From assembly GCA_003531585.1 (NCBI GenBank), contig DQFX01000017.1:1-11434 (forward strand): a stretch of 11,434 nucleotides of DNA, in the 5' to 3' direction. This DNA is from Oscillospiraceae bacterium. Its GTDB lineage: Bacteria > Bacillota > Clostridia > Oscillospirales > Ruminococcaceae. The notes under the pieces are model-generated. The model did no database searches. It was not told where the DNA came from and was given only the letters and a program-made list of their open reading frames with translations. Of the stretch, positions 5,342-11,434 are shown in pieces (position 1 is the first letter of the stretch; each line of letters opens with the position of its first letter). Made by a program: the position numbers and the translations under genes.

Positions 5342-8050
5342 ATGACAAAAGATTTCTTTTCAGACGGAGTGCTGGTCTACGACAGGTACTACTGCTCAAA
5401 GCCAGTGACTCCGCTGCTGGTTATAAAGAGAATGCTTCTCGCGGCTGTGTTCTGCGGGTGTTCCTTCGGGTACATTGTAACTGAGCTGAATTTTCCGGTC
5501 AGTGCACTGTTTATGGCTGGTATTGCTGCGGCACTGTGCTGTGTGTTCTCAGCCGTGTTCACGTTTGTGAAGAAACGCATCTCCATTCCGGTTATCATTG
5601 CCGCCGGCGGGATTATCGCCTGGTTTGAGTGGAATGAAATATCGAATAAACTTTCCTATTTTGCAGACGCATGCATGCTGTCTGTCGAAGGAAGATTCCT
5701 TTATCCGAGGAGATTTCTGTTTCACCGCGGCGAAATACTGGACGGCATGAACTCCGCTTATGTCGAAGGAGTTTTCCTGGGAGTTCTGCTACTTTGTGCA
5801 GTGTACGCGCTTATAATTTCAGCCTGCTTTTCCGGCAGGCTTGTTCCTGTTCCGGCGGTTCTGTGCTTTGTCGCGATGTGCGTTCCGGCTCTGCTGTCGG
5901 AACGGCTGGAATTTTCCCTGTGGCTGCTTCCTGCTCTGGCTGCCCTTGCCGGAATCGCTGCTATTCGCAGGAACTATTCCGGCGGCCTTGCTGTGAAGCA
6001 CAGCAGTACCTCCGACTACCGCCGCCGGATAAGACACGAGGAACGAACATTCATGCACCGGATACGCTCAGCGCCTTATTTCAAGCGTATCGAAATGAAG
6101 TCCAACTTCTATTCAAAGTATTTCAGCGTTGGAATGTACTGCGCAGCGCTGGCAGCGGCATGTCTGCTGATCGGAGCTGCTATAATCCCGGCAGGCGGAA
6201 GCATCGACTATACCAAGGCATACGAGATGATAACGAGCATTGCTTCAGAGGGGAGCATTTCGCAGTCGCCGTTTGAGCAGGGTGCTGCGTCTGAGTATTT
6301 CACTCACAGCGGCGACAAGAACTCCAAGCACGAAATGCTCAACATCATAACCCCGGGCAGGGGAGAGCGCGAAATAATCAGCGTGGACTACACCGGAGAC
6401 AGACCGTTCTATCTGCGCGGCGATATCGGCATTGATTTCAATGGAACTTCCTGGACTACCGCTGTGAGCAGCGAACCAGGAATGTGGTGCAGCTCCGGCT
6501 TAAAGGAGACTTACCGTCCCTGCGAGAATCGCGTAATTGCCGCGCTGCTTTCTGCAACCGGGAAAGAAACCGCGAATTCTTACGGCGAGGACGTTCAGAT
6601 CATTACCACGTCTGATGTCACGATCGACTATCTGTGCGACACCAGCGTTGTTTTCCTGCCGCCGTATACAGCGGAGTTCTCCTTTTATAATAATGATAGC
6701 TTCGACGTGTTTGCGGATTATGCGGTCAGAGTATCCGACAGCGCCGGAGGGCATGTGAACAGCGTTCGCTGCACCGCGCTGATCCCGGCTTATACCTCAA
6801 ACGAGACAAGCATGGAGGGCTGCTTCTACGTTTCTGAGCTGATGGAAGCATTTTCCGACGCGGGCTGCACCGTCAACGATATATATTCCTCCGTTGTCCC
6901 TGAAATGACTGAGCCGGACGTGATCTCGGCGTATGAGGATTATGTCAGCAGTACCTATCTCGGGATACCGCCAGAGTACAGCGAAGATATCCGCGATTAC
7001 ATCGAGCGCAATCTTCCAGACCTTGTTGGAATCTACGGCGAGAACGATGACCTCATGCCGGACAGCCGCTATCTGGTGGCAAATCAGGTAAGCAACTATC
7101 TGCGCGAGAACTACACGTACTCCCTTGACGGAAGAAACAACAGCAGAAACCCCGTTATGCAGTTTCTCGATGACACGAAGCGCGGCCACTGCTCGCTATA
7201 CGCCAGCGCTATGACGCTCATACTCCGGGAGCTTGGCATTCCGGCGCGTTATTGTACCGGATTCTATGTCGAGGGAGAAAACGGAGGCGGTTCAGTTCTT
7301 CTTCGTGAAAAGAACCTGCACGCGTGGGTCGAGGTATACCTTGGAGAGTACGGCTGGGTAACATTCGACCCCACAAGTTCTTCCGCATATCCCGGAAGGA
7401 CTGTATCGGATTCAACAACCGAGCCTGACAAGCCCGGAAGTCAGCCCAGCCAGAACCAGGAATCCCGTCCGGAACCCGCAAAACCGGAAGAAAAGCCGTC
7501 GAGACCCGCTGAGACGTCCGCACCTTCGCAGGACGTTGTGCCAGCGCCTGTATCATCTGAGGAACCGGCAGAACCTGGCACAATTCAAAGACTGCTTCCT
7601 TTTGCGCCTGCATTTGTTGGAGCCGCGCTTGTCATTGTGACGATGATAGTGATTCTCAGTAAAAAACGAGCGCTCAGGAAACGCGCGTTAAATGTACTTG
7701 AGAATCTCAAATCCGGAGAGCCTACGCTCTGTGCAGGTCAGATATTCAAATTGATTCTGGCATTGACCGAGGAAAAGGGGTGCATTCCTGGAACAGGAGA
7801 ACTTCCCCTGGATTTCTTCCGCCGCGTTGATGAGACGTTTGGAAGCAGTCTTGAAAGCTGCACTGAACTGCTTGAGAAAATGGAATTCGGCAGCCATGAT
7901 ATTTCCGACGGAGAGCGTGATCAGCTTTTCGCTGAACTGGATAAAATTATCAGAACATTGAATCCATTCAGCACGCCAGGGAACCCCAAGATACTTCGCA
8001 TCATTTGCAATTGCACAAAAAATGATGAAAAAAGTGAAAATCCCTGTTGA
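5342..8050 (+). CDS. Membrane-anchored transglutaminase-like protein (TgpA-type)
   Basis: This is a 902-residue polytopic protein. Hydrophobic helices lie near 29-48, 52-76, 80-97, 142-163, 166-185 and 190-208. A very basic loop of about 50 residues (209-260) follows, then a seventh helix at 262-285. Seven helices with a positive cytosolic loop put the next 460 residues outside the cell. That part ends in a transglutaminase-like core with Cys617 (RGHCSLYASAM), His660 (NLHAWVEVYLG) and Asp676 (VTFDPTSS). A Pro/Ser/Glu-rich linker (about 680-748), a single helix (about 754-774) and a cytosolic DUF4129-like helical tail complete the TgpA-like plan. Related proteins are usually next to MoxR ATPase and DUF58 genes; here the partner is the tubulin-like gene. 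The fold can be protease, peptide hydrolase or crosslinking enzyme; the substrate is unknown but should be in the envelope. ATG 5342 has AAAAGGA 7 nt upstream. Confidence 0.9.
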   Translation: MTKDFFSDGVLVYDRYYCSKPVTPLLVIKRMLLAAVFCGCSFGYIVTELNFPVSALFMAGIAAALCCVFSAVFTFVKKRISIPVIIAAGGIIAWFEWNEISNKLSYFADACMLSVEGRFLYPRRFLFHRGEILDGMNSAYVEGVFLGVLLLCAVYALIISACFSGRLVPVPAVLCFVAMCVPALLSERLEFSLWLLPALAALAGIAAIRRNYSGGLAVKHSSTSDYRRRIRHEERTFMHRIRSAPYFKRIEMKSNFYSKYFSVGMYCAALAAACLLIGAAIIPAGGSIDYTKAYEMITSIASEGSISQSPFEQGAASEYFTHSGDKNSKHEMLNIITPGRGEREIISVDYTGDRPFYLRGDIGIDFNGTSWTTAVSSEPGMWCSSGLKETYRPCENRVIAALLSATGKETANSYGEDVQIITTSDVTIDYLCDTSVVFLPPYTAEFSFYNNDSFDVFADYAVRVSDSAGGHVNSVRCTALIPAYTSNETSMEGCFYVSELMEAFSDAGCTVNDIYSSVVPEMTEPDVISAYEDYVSSTYLGIPPEYSEDIRDYIERNLPDLVGIYGENDDLMPDSRYLVANQVSNYLRENYTYSLDGRNNSRNPVMQFLDDTKRGHCSLYASAMTLILRELGIPARYCTGFYVEGENGGGSVLLREKNLHAWVEVYLGEYGWVTFDPTSSSAYPGRTVSDSTTEPDKPGSQPSQNQESRPEPAKPEEKPSRPAETSAPSQDVVPAPVSSEEPAEPGTIQRLLPFAPAFVGAALVIVTMIVILSKKRALRKRALNVLENLKSGEPTLCAGQIFKLILALTEEKGCIPGTGELPLDFFRRVDETFGSSLESCTELLEKMEFGSHDISDGERDQLFAELDKIIRTLNPFSTPGNPKILRIICNCTKNDEKSENPC

Positions 8051-8075
8051 TTTTTGACGGATAATTTGGTATAAT
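8047..8075 (+). promoter_or_regulatory. Extended -10 sigma-A promoter of the DHH gene
   Basis: TTGATT at 8047-8052 overlaps the stop codon of the transglutaminase gene. TATAAT at 8070-8075 follows a 17-bp spacer and has the TGn extension (TGG). The predicted start near 8082 gives a leader of about 70 nt. That leader can fold GCAT-AAAA-ATGC (8084-8095) or, alternatively, AGGCAT (8082-8087) with ATGCCT (8099-8104). No known riboswitch was recognised. With no terminator before it, read-through from the upstream operon is possible. Confidence 0.75.
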
Positions 8076-8152
8076 GGTTATAGGCATAAAAATGCTGAAT
8101 GCCTGCCAATCATTTACAGGTTATAATTATTTAAGCATAGAGAGGTATCATC

Positions 8153-9094
8153 ATGAGACTAATCACACGTTCGGATTTTGATGGACTTGCCTGCGGAGCG
8201 CTTTTGCTCTGTGCCGGCGTTGTCGAGCCGGATTCCTGGACATTCGCCCACCCGAAGGATCTCCAGGACGGTCTTATCCCCGTGACCGAGAACGATGTTC
8301 TGGCAAATGTTCCGTTCGTCGAGGGCTGTGGTCTGTGGTTCGACCATCATTCCAGTGAGGAGGAGCGCAGAAAATACAAGGGTAAGTACAAGGGCGAAAG
8401 CCGTATCACCCCAAGCTGTGCACGAATAATCTACGAATACTACGGAGGCAAGGAGCGCTTCCCGAATTTTGACGACCTCATGGAAGCTGTTGATAAGGTG
8501 GACAGCGGCAACCTCACCCGTGATGAGATACTAAATCCGCAGGGCTGGATCCTCATCGGTTTCCTTATGGATCCAAGAACCGGTCTTGGAAGATTCAGAA
8601 ACTTCACTATCAGTAACTATCAGCTCATGGAGAAGCTGCTCAAGTGCTGCGCATACATGAGCACTGATGAAATACTCGCAATGCCCGACATTCAGGAGCG
8701 TATCAAGCTCTATAATGAACAGACTGAAAAATTCAAGGAAATGGTGCGCAAGTACACACGCGTTGAGGGCGATGTAATAATTACTGACCTCCGCGGCGTA
8801 TCCCCGATCTACACCGGAAACCGCTTCCTGATTTACAGTCTTTACCCCGAGCAGAATATCTCCTGCTGGATCGTTGACGGCAAGGGCGGTAAGGGCTGCT
8901 CCTGCGCAGTCGGTTACTCTATTCTCAACCGAACCAGCCGTGTTAACGTTGGCTCGCTCATGCTGAAATACGGCGGAGGCGGTCACATGGCGGTTGGAAC
9001 CTGTCAGTTCCCGGACGATCAGATGGAGGAAAAGGTTCCTCAGCTTCTTAACGAGCTGGTCAATTACGACAAGCTTTATAATCCTGTAAAGTAA
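8153..9094 (+). CDS. DHH/DHHA1 family phosphoesterase
   Basis: This is a 313-residue cytosolic metal-dependent phosphoesterase of the RecJ/PPX1/NrnA superfamily. Motif I is SDFDG (Asp8, Asp10), motif III the name-giving DHH at 64-66, and a further metal-ligand motif is EAVDKVD (Asp114/Asp117). The C-terminal DHHA1 substrate-binding domain ends in GGGGH at 274-278. Members cleave nano-RNA, cyclic-dinucleotide-derived products, pAp or short polyphosphates; the exact substrate cannot be read from the sequence. There is no membrane or PAS/GGDEF part, so this is not a GdpP-type protein. ATG 8153 has AGAGAGG 7 nt upstream. It has its own promoter and is followed by a terminator, so it can be expressed as a single gene. 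Family is secure, substrate unknown. Confidence 0.92.
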   Translation: MRLITRSDFDGLACGALLLCAGVVEPDSWTFAHPKDLQDGLIPVTENDVLANVPFVEGCGLWFDHHSSEEERRKYKGKYKGESRITPSCARIIYEYYGGKERFPNFDDLMEAVDKVDSGNLTRDEILNPQGWILIGFLMDPRTGLGRFRNFTISNYQLMEKLLKCCAYMSTDEILAMPDIQERIKLYNEQTEKFKEMVRKYTRVEGDVIITDLRGVSPIYTGNRFLIYSLYPEQNISCWIVDGKGGKGCSCAVGYSILNRTSRVNVGSLMLKYGGGGHMAVGTCQFPDDQMEEKVPQLLNELVNYDKLYNPVK

Positions 9095-9106
9095 TACATA
9101 GCTTAC

Positions 9107-9142
9107 AAAGCGGACTGGTGATAGCCAATCCGCTTTTGTGTC
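9107..9142 (+). terminator. Intrinsic terminator of the DHH gene
   Basis: AAAGCGGACTGG and CCAATCCGCTTT form a 12-bp stem with one C/A mismatch and a 6-nt loop, followed by a T-rich tail. It begins 12 nt after the stop codon. Confidence 0.8.
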
Positions 9143-9158
9143 TGTTTGATACAAATAA

Positions 9159-9170
9159 TACAATATTGTA
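9159..9170. repeat. 12-bp palindrome in the DHH-tRNA gap
   Basis: TACAATATTGTA is a perfect palindrome, directly followed by the near-palindrome TGTAG-TG-CTACA. It lies more than 150 bp upstream of the tRNA promoter, in an otherwise featureless AT-rich gap (9143-9321) where I see no gene. Function is unknown; AT-rich sequence makes chance symmetry fairly likely. Confidence 0.3.
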
Positions 9171-9321
9171 GTGCTACACACTGCTATCGATGGGTTTGGC
9201 TGGCATTTTCCTGTTGAATTTCTATCTTTCATTTCAAAACAATTGACAAATTTATATTTTACATTATATGGCTCTACCAATACACGTTAGTATAATTTCT
9301 TGTTATTTTTATAAAAAACAG

Positions 9322-9350
9322 TTGCATTTTATTGCTGAATGTGATATAAT
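9322..9350 (+). promoter_or_regulatory. Promoter of the tRNA-Arg gene
   Basis: TTGCAT at 9322-9327, a 17-bp spacer and TATAAT at 9345-9350 with a TGn extension (TGA) place the transcription start near 9357, about 9 nt before the mature tRNA 5' end. Confidence 0.8.
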
Positions 9351-9365
9351 ATATAAAGTTGATAT

Positions 9366-9442
9366 GCGCCTGTAGCTCAGCTGGATAGAGCAATAGCCTC
9401 CGACGCTATGTGCCGTGCGTTCGAATCGCATCAGGCGTACCA
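9366..9442 (+). tRNA. tRNA-Arg, anticodon CCG
   Basis: The 77-nt gene folds into a complete cloverleaf. The acceptor GCGCCTG pairs with CAGGCGT (one G-U at position 1-72), the D stem is GCTC/GAGC, and the anticodon stem ATAGC/GCTAT holds the loop CTCCGAC. The T stem GTGCG/CGCAT carries TTCGAAT. Discriminator A and an encoded CCA end follow. The anticodon CCG (9400-9402) reads the arginine codon CGG. It stands alone, with its own promoter and terminator. Confidence 0.97.
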
Positions 9443-9449
9443 AATACAC

Positions 9450-9494
9450 ACAGCCGCGAAGTTGTATTTTAATACGATTTGCGGCTGTTTTTTT
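9450..9494 (+). terminator. Strong terminator of the tRNA-Arg gene
   Basis: ACAGCCGCGAA pairs completely (one G-U) with TTTGCGGCTGT, with a second inner stem GTATT/AATAC, and is followed by seven T residues. It begins 8 nt after the tRNA. Confidence 0.9.
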
Positions 9495-9555
9495 GTTTAT
9501 ATTGCGCGGTGATTCAGGATTGTTTCTCATAAAATACACAAATTCTAGCCGAAAA

Positions 9556-9579
9556 TGCGTAAAGTAAAAGCTTTACGCA
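9556..9579. promoter_or_regulatory. Operator-like inverted repeat upstream of glgA
   Basis: TGCGTAAAG and CTTTACGCA are perfect 9-bp arms around a 6-bp AT-rich centre, 54 bp upstream of the -35 box of the glgA promoter. There is no T-tract, so a terminator is unlikely. The composition recalls LacI-family sugar-regulator sites, but the spacing differs and no regulator gene is in the window. Confidence 0.5.
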
Positions 9580-9597
9580 ATAGAATAATAAATATGT

Positions 9598-9607
9598 TAA
9601 TGCATTA
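9598..9607. promoter_or_regulatory. 10-bp palindrome TAATGCATTA upstream of glgA
   Basis: A perfect palindrome lies 26 bp upstream of the -35 box and is followed by CGCGTTAA, which partly repeats the GCG/TTAC elements of the neighbouring inverted repeat. It is a possible second regulatory site; AT-rich context lowers confidence. Confidence 0.3.
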
Positions 9608-9632
9608 CGCGTTAAAAAATTAGAAAACATAC

Positions 9633-9661
9633 TTGATTTATTGCAATATTTGTGATATTAT
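9633..9661 (+). promoter_or_regulatory. Probable glgA promoter
   Basis: TTGATT at 9633-9638, 17 bp, then TATTAT at 9656-9661 with TGn (TGA) in front. The start would be near 9668. An overlapping alternative is TTGCAA (9641-9646), 17 bp, TATATA (9664-9669). Both place the start close to AAGGTGG at 9669-9675. Confidence 0.6.
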
Positions 9662-9687
9662 TATATATAAGGTGGATATGTATGGAT

Positions 9688-9712
9688 ACAGGGGAGTTGA
9701 GAAATCTCCTGT
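9688..9712 (+). other. RNA hairpin between two possible glgA starts
   Basis: ACAGGGGA pairs with TCTCCTGT (8 bp including one G-U) around a 9-nt loop. It lies between the upstream in-frame ATG 9682 and the ribosome site at 9738-9743, so it could influence which start is used or protect the mRNA 5' end. No T-tract follows. Confidence 0.45.
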
Positions 9713-9753
9713 GTTATTGGTATTCAGCTAAAAAATCGGAGGAATTAATTACG

Positions 9754-11178
9754 ATGAGAATTCTTTATGCTGCAAGTGAAGCTCGTCCTTTTGCCGCGTC
9801 AGGCGGTCTTGCCGACGTTGCGGGATCTCTGCCTAAGGCACTCTGCGCTGCGGGGGAGGAAGCGTGCGTTGTCATGCCTTACTACGTAAACTCCTTTAAG
9901 CCCGAGCAGAAGGAAAAGATGAACTACATCACTAACTTTACTGTTCCAGTCGGTTGGAGGAGCCAGTACTGCGGTCTGTTTTCACAGCAGGTCGATGGAG
10001 TTACATATTTCTTTATTGATAACGAGTTCTATTTCAAGCGTGATAACGGTCTTTACGGCTATTATGACGACGCTGAGAGATACGTTTTCTTTAGCCGTGC
10101 AGTTCTGGAAATGCTCAAGTATATCCAGTTCAAGCCGCAGGTCATTAATTCCAACGACTGGCAGTGCGCACTGATTCCTGTTTATTATGATCTGTTTTAC
10201 AGAAACGCAGGAGGCTGCTACGATAATATCAAGCATGTATTTACGATCCACAATATAGGATATCAGGGTCAGTACGGACTTGATCTTGTAAAGGATATTG
10301 TTGGTATACCTCCTCACAAAGTTAATATCATCGAGTACGACGGCGATATCAACTTCATGAAGGGCGCTATCGAAGTTGCAGATAAGGTAACCACAGTTTC
10401 TCCGACATATGCAAAGGAGATCCTTGATCCGTGGTTCTCTCATGGACTTGATAGGATCCTTGTAAGCAAGCAGTATAAAACCTGTGGCTTCCTCAATGGA
10501 ATTGACACCGAGATGTACAATCCTGAGACTGACTCCGGAATCGCAGCTAATTTCAGCGCTAAGGATCACAAGGGTAAGGCTGCCTGCAAGAGCGCTATTT
10601 TCAATGAGTTCGGCATGCCTGAATATAAGATACCGCTGCTTGCTATGATATCCCGTTTTGCAGACCATAAGGGCTTTGATCTTGTACGTGCGGTATTCGA
10701 TGACATTATAGCGACGGACATGCAGGTTGTTATTCTCGGTTCCGGCGAAAGCCAGTATGAGGAATTCTTCCAGAACATGCACTGGCGCTATCCTGACAAG
10801 GTTGGATTCTATCGTGGATTCAATACTGGGCTTGCAAAGAGAATTTACGCAGGTGCGGATATGTTCCTTATGCCTTCCAAGAGCGAACCCTGCGGGCTTG
10901 CTCAGATGATTTCTGCACGTTATGGTACGATTCCGATAGTCAGAGCCACCGGCGGTCTGAAGGACAGTATCGTTGATTATGGAGATAACGGCATAGGCTT
11001 CACATTCCAAAGCTACAATGCGCATGATATGCTCGGAGCAATTCAGCGTGCAAAGGGAGCTTATGATAATCGTATGTCCTGGGGCAAGCTTGTTACCCGG
11101 GCAATGAAGGCTGACTTTAGCTGGGCGCAGTCCGCAAAGCTGTACATTGGTCTTTATAAGGAACTCTGCGGCGAATAA
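9754..11178 (+). CDS. glgA: Glycogen synthase (ADP-glucose type, GT5)
   Basis: GlgA transfers glucose from ADP-glucose to the non-reducing end of glycogen. At 474 residues it is close to E. coli GlgA (477). The N-terminal Rossmann fold begins MRILYAASEA with ASGGLADV at 15-22. SNDW has Asp135 (E. coli Asp137) and HNIGYQG has His166 (E. coli His161). SRFADHKG contributes Arg301 and Lys306 (E. coli Arg300/Lys305), EPCGL has Glu378 and ATGGLKDS the closing loop at 398-405. Oddity: the Lys of the KTGGL motif is Ala15 here. ATG 9754 is chosen because GGAGGA (9738-9743) precedes it and the protein then starts as the family does. An in-frame ATG at 9682 with AAGGTGG 6 nt upstream would add 24 residues. 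It appears monocistronic here; other glg genes are not in the window. Confidence 0.95.
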   Translation: MRILYAASEARPFAASGGLADVAGSLPKALCAAGEEACVVMPYYVNSFKPEQKEKMNYITNFTVPVGWRSQYCGLFSQQVDGVTYFFIDNEFYFKRDNGLYGYYDDAERYVFFSRAVLEMLKYIQFKPQVINSNDWQCALIPVYYDLFYRNAGGCYDNIKHVFTIHNIGYQGQYGLDLVKDIVGIPPHKVNIIEYDGDINFMKGAIEVADKVTTVSPTYAKEILDPWFSHGLDRILVSKQYKTCGFLNGIDTEMYNPETDSGIAANFSAKDHKGKAACKSAIFNEFGMPEYKIPLLAMISRFADHKGFDLVRAVFDDIIATDMQVVILGSGESQYEEFFQNMHWRYPDKVGFYRGFNTGLAKRIYAGADMFLMPSKSEPCGLAQMISARYGTIPIVRATGGLKDSIVDYGDNGIGFTFQSYNAHDMLGAIQRAKGAYDNRMSWGKLVTRAMKADFSWAQSAKLYIGLYKELCGE

Positions 11179-11208
11179 GATATTGTACATAAAGGCGCTG
11201 TAAAAAAA

Positions 11209-11259
11209 ATCAATACTCAAGCCCGAGCAACCATCCTATGGAGGTTCGGGCTTGTTGAT
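11209..11259 (-). terminator. Terminator hairpin, stronger in the minus direction
   Basis: CAAGCCCGA (11218-11226) pairs with TCGGGCTTG (11246-11254), extended by ACC/GGT inside and by ATCAA/TTGAT outside a 4-nt bulge. On the plus strand, after glgA, the 3' tail lacks a T-run. On the minus strand the hairpin is followed by eight T residues (the A-run at 11202-11209). It can serve both directions but is best formed for transcripts arriving from the right. Confidence 0.65.
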
Positions 11260-11291
11260 GTTGCAAAAAAGAAGCATGAACCGAAAAAAGC

Positions 11292-11310
11292 GTATAACAA
11301 AGTATAACAA
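11292..11310. repeat. Tandem 10-bp repeat GTATAACAA x2
   Basis: Two exact copies of GTATAACAA are separated by one A. Two units are too few to call a satellite. They lie between the hairpin and the open frames at the right edge. Confidence 0.4.
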
Positions 11311-11433
11311 TCAAGTCGGCGGGGAAATGCCATGCACGAAATGTAATTTAAAACCGCAGGAAATCATGCCGAACTCAAGAAAAAGCGACTTTATCCCACG
11401 GCGGCGCGCCCTGATAGGGTCTGAAAAAACAAC
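11311..11433 (-). CDS. Possible 3' end of an unidentified convergent gene
   Basis: A minus-strand frame enters from the right edge and stays open for 40 codons, ending at a TGA at 11313-11311, about 50 nt before the minus-oriented terminator. The peptide is Arg/Phe-rich and resembles no family I recognise. A plus-strand frame from ATG 11276 is also open to the edge and has no good ribosome site. The terminator direction slightly favours the minus frame. It may equally be noncoding or repeat sequence. Confidence 0.2.
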   Translation of the reverse strand, partial: VVFSDPIRARRRGIKSLFLEFGMISCGFKLHFVHGISPPT

Positions 11434-11434
11434 T

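Noticed and set aside
8054..8075. TTGACG as the -35 box of the DHH promoter
   Set aside because: It would leave only 10 bp to the TATAAT; TTGATT at 8047 gives the correct 17-bp spacing.
9243..9270. TTGACA-16-TATATG upstream of the tRNA
   Set aside because: It resembles a promoter, but the -10 is poor, no gene follows directly, and a much better promoter (9322-9350) lies next to the tRNA.
8531..9280. A 249-codon minus-strand open frame over the DHH gene
   Set aside because: It overlaps a clear DHH/DHHA1 gene and its terminator and shows no protein features of its own.
9678..9731. A 17-codon leader peptide starting at ATG 9678
   Set aside because: The ribosome site AAGGTGG would be only 2 nt from this ATG, while ATG 9682 in the glgA frame has proper 6-nt spacing; the peptide shows no attenuation-type codon run.
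9982..11220. A 412-codon minus-strand open frame opposite glgA
   Set aside because: Its length comes from glgA codon choice leaving few antisense stops. It has no ribosome site or family motifs, and glgA is unmistakable on the other strand.
11276..11434. A plus-strand open frame from ATG 11276 to the right edge
   Set aside because: There is no ribosome site, no recognised domain, and it competes with a minus-strand frame favoured by the terminator direction; not enough to call a gene.
1..11434. CRISPR arrays, insertion sequences, integrases or phage genes
   Set aside because: No regularly spaced repeats, transposase or integrase motifs, or element ends were seen in either strand.

Overview
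The window looks like a chromosomal segment from an endospore-forming Gram-positive bacterium, most likely of the Ruminococcus/Oscillospiraceae kind. The grounds are a spoIVB-type sporulation protease, consensus sigma-A promoters (TTGACA/TATAAT, 17-bp spacers), strong GGAGG-like ribosome sites, TTG and GTG starts, moderate GC in genes with AT-rich gaps, and a bacterial-type glycogen synthase. The lineage is inferred from gene content and protein style, not from a database match.

Layout. (1) 1-1176, minus strand: spoIVB, almost complete, running off the left edge, with a terminator-like hairpin unusually placed inside its reading frame. (2) 1177-1413: divergent intergenic region with a 14-bp perfect palindrome and a perfect sigma-A promoter. 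(3) 1414-2114, plus: a small Xre-family regulator overlapping by 4 bp a four-helix membrane protein, an autonomous two-gene cassette. (4) 2145-8050, plus: a perfect promoter preceded by an inverted repeat drives an apparent three-gene operon. It encodes a YafV/Nit2-like omega-amidase (TTG start), a 763-residue soluble protein that looks like a divergent tubulin/FtsZ-fold protein with a degraded nucleotide loop, and a 902-residue membrane-anchored transglutaminase-like protein (7 helices, extracellular Cys-His-Asp domain, C-terminal helix and cytosolic tail). (5) 8047-9142: a DHH/DHHA1 phosphoesterase with its own promoter overlapping the transglutaminase stop codon, closed by a terminator. (6) 9322-9494: a single tRNA-Arg(CCG) with its own promoter and terminator. 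(7) 9556-11259: glgA (glycogen synthase) with an elaborate leader (two palindromes, a promoter, a hairpin and two possible in-frame starts), followed by a hairpin whose U-tract lies on the minus strand. (8) 11260-11434: little that can be assigned; a tandem 10-bp repeat and open frames cut by the window edge.

The most unusual part is region 4. A soluble tubulin-fold-like protein co-transcribed with a polytopic extracellular transglutaminase suggests a cytosolic scaffold paired with an envelope enzyme. The function is not known from the sequence. The remaining genes are conventional housekeeping, sporulation or storage-carbohydrate genes.
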